Positions 60,111 through 64,000 of a stretch of 64,000 nt of DNA are shown piece by piece. The translations under genes were made by a program, and so were the position numbers. Source of the stretch: an uncultured Rhizobiaceae group bacterium (GTDB lineage Bacteria; Pseudomonadota; Alphaproteobacteria; Rhizobiales; Rhizobiaceae); assembly GCA_947501445.1 (NCBI GenBank), contig CANMVS010000017.1, forward strand, positions 1-64,000. The letters run 5' to 3'. How positions within the stretch are numbered: the stretch's first letter is position 1; every line of letters starts with the position of its first letter. The notes under the pieces are model-generated. The model was given only the letters and a program-made list of their open reading frames with translations, was not told where the DNA came from and searched no databases.

Positions 60111-61382
60111 ATGGTAAACGGCAGTTTTGGGTTTCCCATTGCCAGAGATCGACCGCTCGCGCTTGGTGAAATCCACGCGCGGCCATACCCGCTTATCAGT
60201 TCACCCCGCGTCATTATTCAACTGGCATTCATGACGGATGGTGGCGCGTCCGTTGACAATGCAGTGCTTGCCCAACTGAGCAGGGCACGCGGTGTTGCTG
60301 CGCCCCAGGCGGATGCGCGTCACTATGTCATGGGTTGGGGAACAGGGTCTTTGCGCTGGGAGCGCCATACGGAGTTCTCGACCTATTTTTATGAGGGACC
60401 GGTACCGGCGACCTACGGCGACACCATCACCGACCATCCTTTTGGTGACGGTTTCAGCCCACCGGGCAGTCTGATCTCCGGTGTTCGGTTGGAAGTGCGC
60501 AAATGGACGCAGACGGCAGAAGAAGCCGTTGGCTCGTTCGATCCTGCCAGTCTTTGTTTTTCAAAGGTCGAAAATGGTGCGGCGGCGGCCATAACCGATT
60601 TTCGACAGGACAAGGATGGATTAACGCGCATTTTACTGCTGGAAAAAGGCCTGGCGCCAGCCCGCGTTGGTGCACTGGCCCAGCGTTTGATTGAAATTGA
60701 GACCTATCGAACGCTGGCAATGCTGGCCTTCCCGCTGGCGAATGCGCTTTCTCCACAGATGCGCCGGATTGAGGATGATCTGACGATTATTACCCAGCGC
60801 ATGCGACAGGAAGTCAAAACCGGCAGTGATGAGATGCTCGGCGAAATCACCACGCTGGCGGCAGAGCTTGAAGCCAGTGCGGCTGCCAGTCTTTACCGCT
60901 TTGGTGCCAGCCGTGCCTATAACGGTATTGTCGAAGAGCGTATTGCCTCTTTGAACGAAGAGGCGATGTCCGGATATGAGACATGGGGCGCATTTTTGCA
61001 GCGCCGGCTTGCCCCGGCCATGCGCACCTGTCGTTCACTTGAGGAGCGACAGGCGGGTATTTCACGAAAGCTGGCACGCGCCACGGCATTGTTGCGAAGC
61101 TGGGTTGATCTGCAGCTTGAAAAGCAAAACAGCGAACTCCTGTCCTCGATGAACCGACGGGCAAAGCTGCAACTGCGCCTGCAACAGACGGTGGAAGGGC
61201 TCTCGGTTGCTGCCGTTTCCTACTATGTGGTTGGTCTGGTTGGCTATGTTGCCAAAGCGGCTAAAGATGCGGGCCTGCCAGTCAATCCGGGGTTGGCAAC
61301 CGGTATCTCGGTGCCGATCATACTCCTTATTGTGTGGCATCTGGTGCGCCGTATTCGAAAACAGCACAGCGATGAAAAATAA
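60111..61382 (+). CDS. DUF3422-family membrane-anchored protein
   Basis: A 423-residue protein. The N-terminal SFGFPIARDRPLALGEIHAR then PYPLISSPRVIIQLAFMTDG and the segment RHTEFSTYFYEGPV are typical of DUF3422. The middle has long helices (about 215-355). Two hydrophobic segments near the end (VAAVSYYVVGLVGYVAKAAK and ISVPIILLIVWHLVRRIRK) anchor it in the membrane, with most of the protein probably in the cytoplasm. Function unknown. The start at 60111 follows AGGGGCT. Single gene, followed at once by a dispersed repeat. Confidence 0.85.
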   Translation: MVNGSFGFPIARDRPLALGEIHARPYPLISSPRVIIQLAFMTDGGASVDNAVLAQLSRARGVAAPQADARHYVMGWGTGSLRWERHTEFSTYFYEGPVPATYGDTITDHPFGDGFSPPGSLISGVRLEVRKWTQTAEEAVGSFDPASLCFSKVENGAAAAITDFRQDKDGLTRILLLEKGLAPARVGALAQRLIEIETYRTLAMLAFPLANALSPQMRRIEDDLTIITQRMRQEVKTGSDEMLGEITTLAAELEASAAASLYRFGASRAYNGIVEERIASLNEEAMSGYETWGAFLQRRLAPAMRTCRSLEERQAGISRKLARATALLRSWVDLQLEKQNSELLSSMNRRAKLQLRLQQTVEGLSVAAVSYYVVGLVGYVAKAAKDAGLPVNPGLATGISVPIILLIVWHLVRRIRKQHSDEK

Positions 61383-61392
61383 TCTGCTGGAC

Positions 61393-61488
61393 TGTTTCAC
61401 GTTTTGTCAGAAACGGGACAACGGTATCGGCCATTGATTTTGTCGATGCATTCAGATTTTGCCGCACCCGTTAAAACCTGAATTACTC
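61393..61488 (+). repeat. Dispersed ~95 bp intergenic repeat, copy D
   Basis: Begins 11 bases after the DUF3422 stop codon and ends five bases before the stop codon of the convergent LysR gene, so it fills this gap almost completely. The first stem has one change (TGTTTC...GAAACG). The second is ATTCAGATTTTG...TAAAACCTGAAT. Confidence 0.88.
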
Positions 61489-61492
61489 CTGT

Positions 61493-62389
61493 TCAGTTCT
61501 CCCAATAGGGGCGGGGGCCGAACAATTCACTCATGTAGTCCACAAATACGCGCACTTTGGTCGGCAGGAAGCGCCGGCTGGCATAGACGGCATGGACGGC
61601 TGCATTGCGTGATCCGACATAGGCTGGCATCACCTGCACAAGTCGCCCGTCTGCCAATTCTCTGGAAATGTCCCAGGTTGATCGAAGCGCAATGCCAAGA
61701 CCTGCAATCACGCACTCGCGGATGACTTCGCTGGAATTTGTCGCCAGTGAACCGGTTGGACGATAAATCAGCGGCCCATCTGGGCTTTCCAGTTTCCATG
61801 GCTCATTGTTATGCGGTGGCAGACATATATGCCGGTCCAGATCCTCAATCGAGGTTGGCATTCCGTGGGTGGCTATATAGCCTGGTGTGGCGCATAAAAT
61901 ACGACGAACCGGTGCAAGACGCCGCGCGACAAGGCTTGAATCAGACAACTCGCCAATGCGGATGGCAACATCAAATCCTTCGGCGACGATATCAACAAAT
62001 CTGTCGGTGATTGCCAGATTGACGGACAGATCGGGATTTGCCCCCATAAACGCCTTGAGGTGAGGGGCGATATGCATGCGACCGAAGGACGTGGGCGCAG
62101 AAATTTTCAACACACCACGCGCCTGTTGTGAGCGTCGCGACACAAATGCATCCGCCTCTTCCATTCCCGCAAGCACCGCGACAATGCGCTCATAGTAACC
62201 CTGACCAGCCTCGGTCAGTGATATCTGCCGGGTTGTTCTCTGGATCAGACGCGTGCCGATGCGATCTTCCAGACGTCGCAGCTTTTTCGATACCACGGCA
62301 GGTGACAATCCAAGAACACGGCCAGCGGCAGTAAGGCTGCCTGAGGCAACCACCTGTGCAAAAACCTCCAGATCGTCAAATTTACTCAT
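61493..62389 (-). CDS. LysR-family transcriptional regulator
   Basis: A 298-residue LysR-type regulator of the large branch related to DmlR. The helix-turn-helix runs from residue 4 to 62 (FDDLEVFAQVVASGSLTAAG then RVLGLSPAVVSKKLRRLEDR). The effector domain starts near residue 90 (GVLKISAPTSFGRMHIAPHL). The start at MSKFDDLE follows the family pattern; the open frame runs 114 codons further upstream with no site. It is divergent from the glcD-like gene across 229 bp and probably regulates it; glycolate, D-lactate or a related 2-hydroxy acid is a possible signal. Confidence 0.87.
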   Translation of the reverse strand: MSKFDDLEVFAQVVASGSLTAAGRVLGLSPAVVSKKLRRLEDRIGTRLIQRTTRQISLTEAGQGYYERIVAVLAGMEEADAFVSRRSQQARGVLKISAPTSFGRMHIAPHLKAFMGANPDLSVNLAITDRFVDIVAEGFDVAIRIGELSDSSLVARRLAPVRRILCATPGYIATHGMPTSIEDLDRHICLPPHNNEPWKLESPDGPLIYRPTGSLATNSSEVIRECVIAGLGIALRSTWDISRELADGRLVQVMPAYVGSRNAAVHAVYASRRFLPTKVRVFVDYMSELFGPRPYWEN

Positions 62390-62618
62390 GTCCGAATTGA
62401 TCCATAAAGGGTGAATTTCCAGGCGCTGCCTGTTCATTGAGTGTTGTATGGGCCATCTGATTGGATGGCAAATCGATGGTTTAAGGCAACCTGATTTCCG
62501 CAGCCAGTAAAATGCCGCCATGGGGTGGATTTGGCGGCGCAACCAAACAAAGAGCGCTTTGATCTTGACTGGTAAAGAATTTTGACCAATTATAAAATCG
62601 CCTGACAGGGAGAGAACA

Positions 62619-64000
62619 ATGACGTCCCCCAAAATGCCCGATCCACATGACGAAGTCATGCAGCGGCGTGCAATAATCGTGTCGGACCTGAAGGCCATGG
62701 TGCCTGGAGAAGGGGTCGTTGATGCAACCAATGAGATGCGGGCCTTTGAAACAGACGGGCTGACAGCCTATCGGCAGTTGCCGCTGGTTGTTGTGTTGCC
62801 GCAAACTGTTGAGCAGGTGTCCAAAGTTCTCAAATATTGCAACGCCAATAATATTCGCGTCGTACCGCGTGGTTCCGGAACATCGCTCTCCGGAGGGGCA
62901 TTGCCTCTGGAAGATGCGGTTCTGCTTGTGCTGTCGCGTTTTAACCGCGTGCTGGATATCGATTATGACAACCGTGTTGCCGTCGTTCAGCCGGGCGTCA
63001 CAAATCTGGGTATTTCCAATGCGGTTGCCAGCAGGGGTTTTTATTACGCGCCAGACCCATCCTCGCAGATTGCCTGTTCGATTGGCGGCAATGTTGCAGA
63101 AAATGCCGGTGGCGTGCACTGCCTCAAATATGGGCTGACCACCAACAATGTACTCGGCCTGCAAATGGTGCTGATAACGGGTGAGGTGATCCGGCTTGGC
63201 GGCAAACATCTGGACAGCGAGGGCTATGATATTCTTGGGCTGATGACCGGGTCGGAAGGCCTGCTCGCCGTGGTAACGGAAGTGACAGTGCGTATTCTGC
63301 AAAAACCTGAAACCGCGCGCGCCATGCTTGTTGGCTTTCCATCCAGCGAGGAGGCCGGTCAATGTGTCGCTGACATAATCGGCGCAGGTATTATTCCAGG
63401 TGGCATCGAGATGATGGACAAATTGGCCATTCAGGCAGCAGAGGATTTTGTCCATGCCGGTTATCCATTGGACGTGGAGGCACTGCTGATTGTCGAATTG
63501 GACGGGCCTGAGGCGGAGGTGGGTTTTCTGATAGATCAGGTCGTGGAGATTGCCGAACGCAATGGTGCATCCATGTCCCGCGTATCGGGCAGCGAAGAAG
63601 AACGGCAAACATTCTGGGCCGGTCGCAAAGCAGCCTTTCCAGCAGTCGGGCGCATATCGCCGGATTATTATTGTATGGATGGGACCATACCGAGAAAGGC
63701 TTTACCGCAGGTTCTTGCGGGCATGCGGCGCATGTCTGAAAAATATGGGTTGGCGGTTGCCAATGTTTTTCATGCCGGTGATGGCAATCTTCATCCGCTT
63801 ATCCTGTATGATGCCAATATCCCGGGTGAACTTGAAAAAGCCGAGGATTTTGGAAACGATATTTTGCGGCTGTGTGTTGAGGTCGGTGGCGTTCTGACCG
63901 GTGAACATGGTGTTGGTGTGGAAAAACGTGACCTGATGCCAGCCATGTTCAACAAGGAAGATCTGGACCAGCAAATCAGAATTAAATGTGCCTTTGATAC
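62619..64000 (+). CDS. glcD: FAD-linked 2-hydroxyacid oxidase, GlcD-like (cut by window end)
   Basis: A 460-residue open frame that continues past the window. The N-terminal FAD_binding_4 domain carries VVLPQTVEQVSKVLKYC, RVVPRGSGTSLSGGALPLED and NVAENAGGVHCLKYGLTTNN. The C-terminal oxidase domain has ANVFHAGDGNLHP and VGGVLTGEHGVGVEKRDLM. These are the marks of glycolate oxidase subunit GlcD and related D-2-hydroxyacid dehydrogenases. ATG at 62619 follows GGGAGAG. Only the last few dozen residues should be missing. If glcE and glcF follow, it is a glycolate oxidase; otherwise a D-lactate or D-2-hydroxyglutarate dehydrogenase. Confidence 0.9.
   Translation, partial: MTSPKMPDPHDEVMQRRAIIVSDLKAMVPGEGVVDATNEMRAFETDGLTAYRQLPLVVVLPQTVEQVSKVLKYCNANNIRVVPRGSGTSLSGGALPLEDAVLLVLSRFNRVLDIDYDNRVAVVQPGVTNLGISNAVASRGFYYAPDPSSQIACSIGGNVAENAGGVHCLKYGLTTNNVLGLQMVLITGEVIRLGGKHLDSEGYDILGLMTGSEGLLAVVTEVTVRILQKPETARAMLVGFPSSEEAGQCVADIIGAGIIPGGIEMMDKLAIQAAEDFVHAGYPLDVEALLIVELDGPEAEVGFLIDQVVEIAERNGASMSRVSGSEEERQTFWAGRKAAFPAVGRISPDYYCMDGTIPRKALPQVLAGMRRMSEKYGLAVANVFHAGDGNLHPLILYDANIPGELEKAEDFGNDILRLCVEVGGVLTGEHGVGVEKRDLMPAMFNKEDLDQQIRIKCAFD

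Noticed and set aside
62481-63608. 375-codon minus-strand open frame
   Set aside because: It lies opposite the glcD-like gene, whose FAD-binding motifs are intact. The antisense protein is Cys/His/Gln-rich without family resemblance.

Overview
The window looks like chromosomal DNA from an alphaproteobacterium of the order Hyphomicrobiales (Rhizobiales). The signs are an lpiA-acvB pair, an isocitrate lyase gene divergent from an ScfR/RamB-type regulator, a PleC/DivJ/PdhS-type histidine kinase, two DUF1127 genes each divergent from a LysR gene, CtrA-like TTAA-N7-TTAA boxes, an Irr/ICE-like palindrome, and a tRNA-His with an A discriminator and no encoded extra G before position 1. The genus cannot be fixed by eye. 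There is no rRNA, prophage, CRISPR array or complete insertion sequence.

Layout. 1-600: a fragment of an IS21-type transposase gene and two copies of a structured repeat. 600-2400: DUF1127 gene, LysR regulator, small membrane protein. 2489-7569 (minus strand): a glutamine synthetase-like ligase, a family 5 solute-binding protein and two peptide-type permeases, without an ATPase gene. 7685-11491: a BaiN/HI0933-type flavoprotein and a PAS-GGDEF-EAL protein. 11814-19170: acetate/acetoacetate metabolism (isocitrate lyase, its probable regulator ScfR, an AsmA-like protein, acetoacetyl-CoA synthetase). 19171-19661: no protein gene, but two copies of a dispersed ~95 bp repeat bracketing a candidate small RNA with a CtrA-like box and a strong terminator. 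19662-25044: oxidoreductase, MFS transporter, methyltransferase and a ferric-iron-type ABC permease preceded by an Irr-like palindrome. 25177-29758: large histidine kinase, phasin, tRNA-His. 29965-33736: lpiA, acvB, cupin.

34088-45186 is the most distinctive block: a MalT/LAL-like regulator without its NTPase domain, then seven same-strand genes encoding an oligopeptide-type ABC importer (B, C, fused D/F, and A at the end) wrapped around a hydantoinase/oxoprolinase-family protein and two tandem DUF917 paralogues. This looks like an uptake and ring-opening pathway for a cyclic amide such as a hydantoin, thiohydantoin or oxoproline-like compound. The substrate is inference.

45322-64000: xseA, a second LysR/DUF1127 pair, a VWA (DUF1194) protein, a VOC protein, an RTX-type calcium-binding protein preceded by a frameshifted remnant of a similar gene, a DUF937 protein, gshA, rsmE, an uncharacterised Cys-rich protein, a periplasmic thioredoxin-like protein, a LysE exporter, an FCD-type GntR regulator, a DUF3422 protein, a LysR regulator and the start of a glcD-like FAD oxidase that runs off the window. 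Recurrent regulatory motifs tie some loci together: TGC-N3-GCA palindromes near phasin, aacS and aceA suggest a PHB/acetyl-CoA regulon, and a five-copy intergenic repeat with two stem-loops sits at gene ends.
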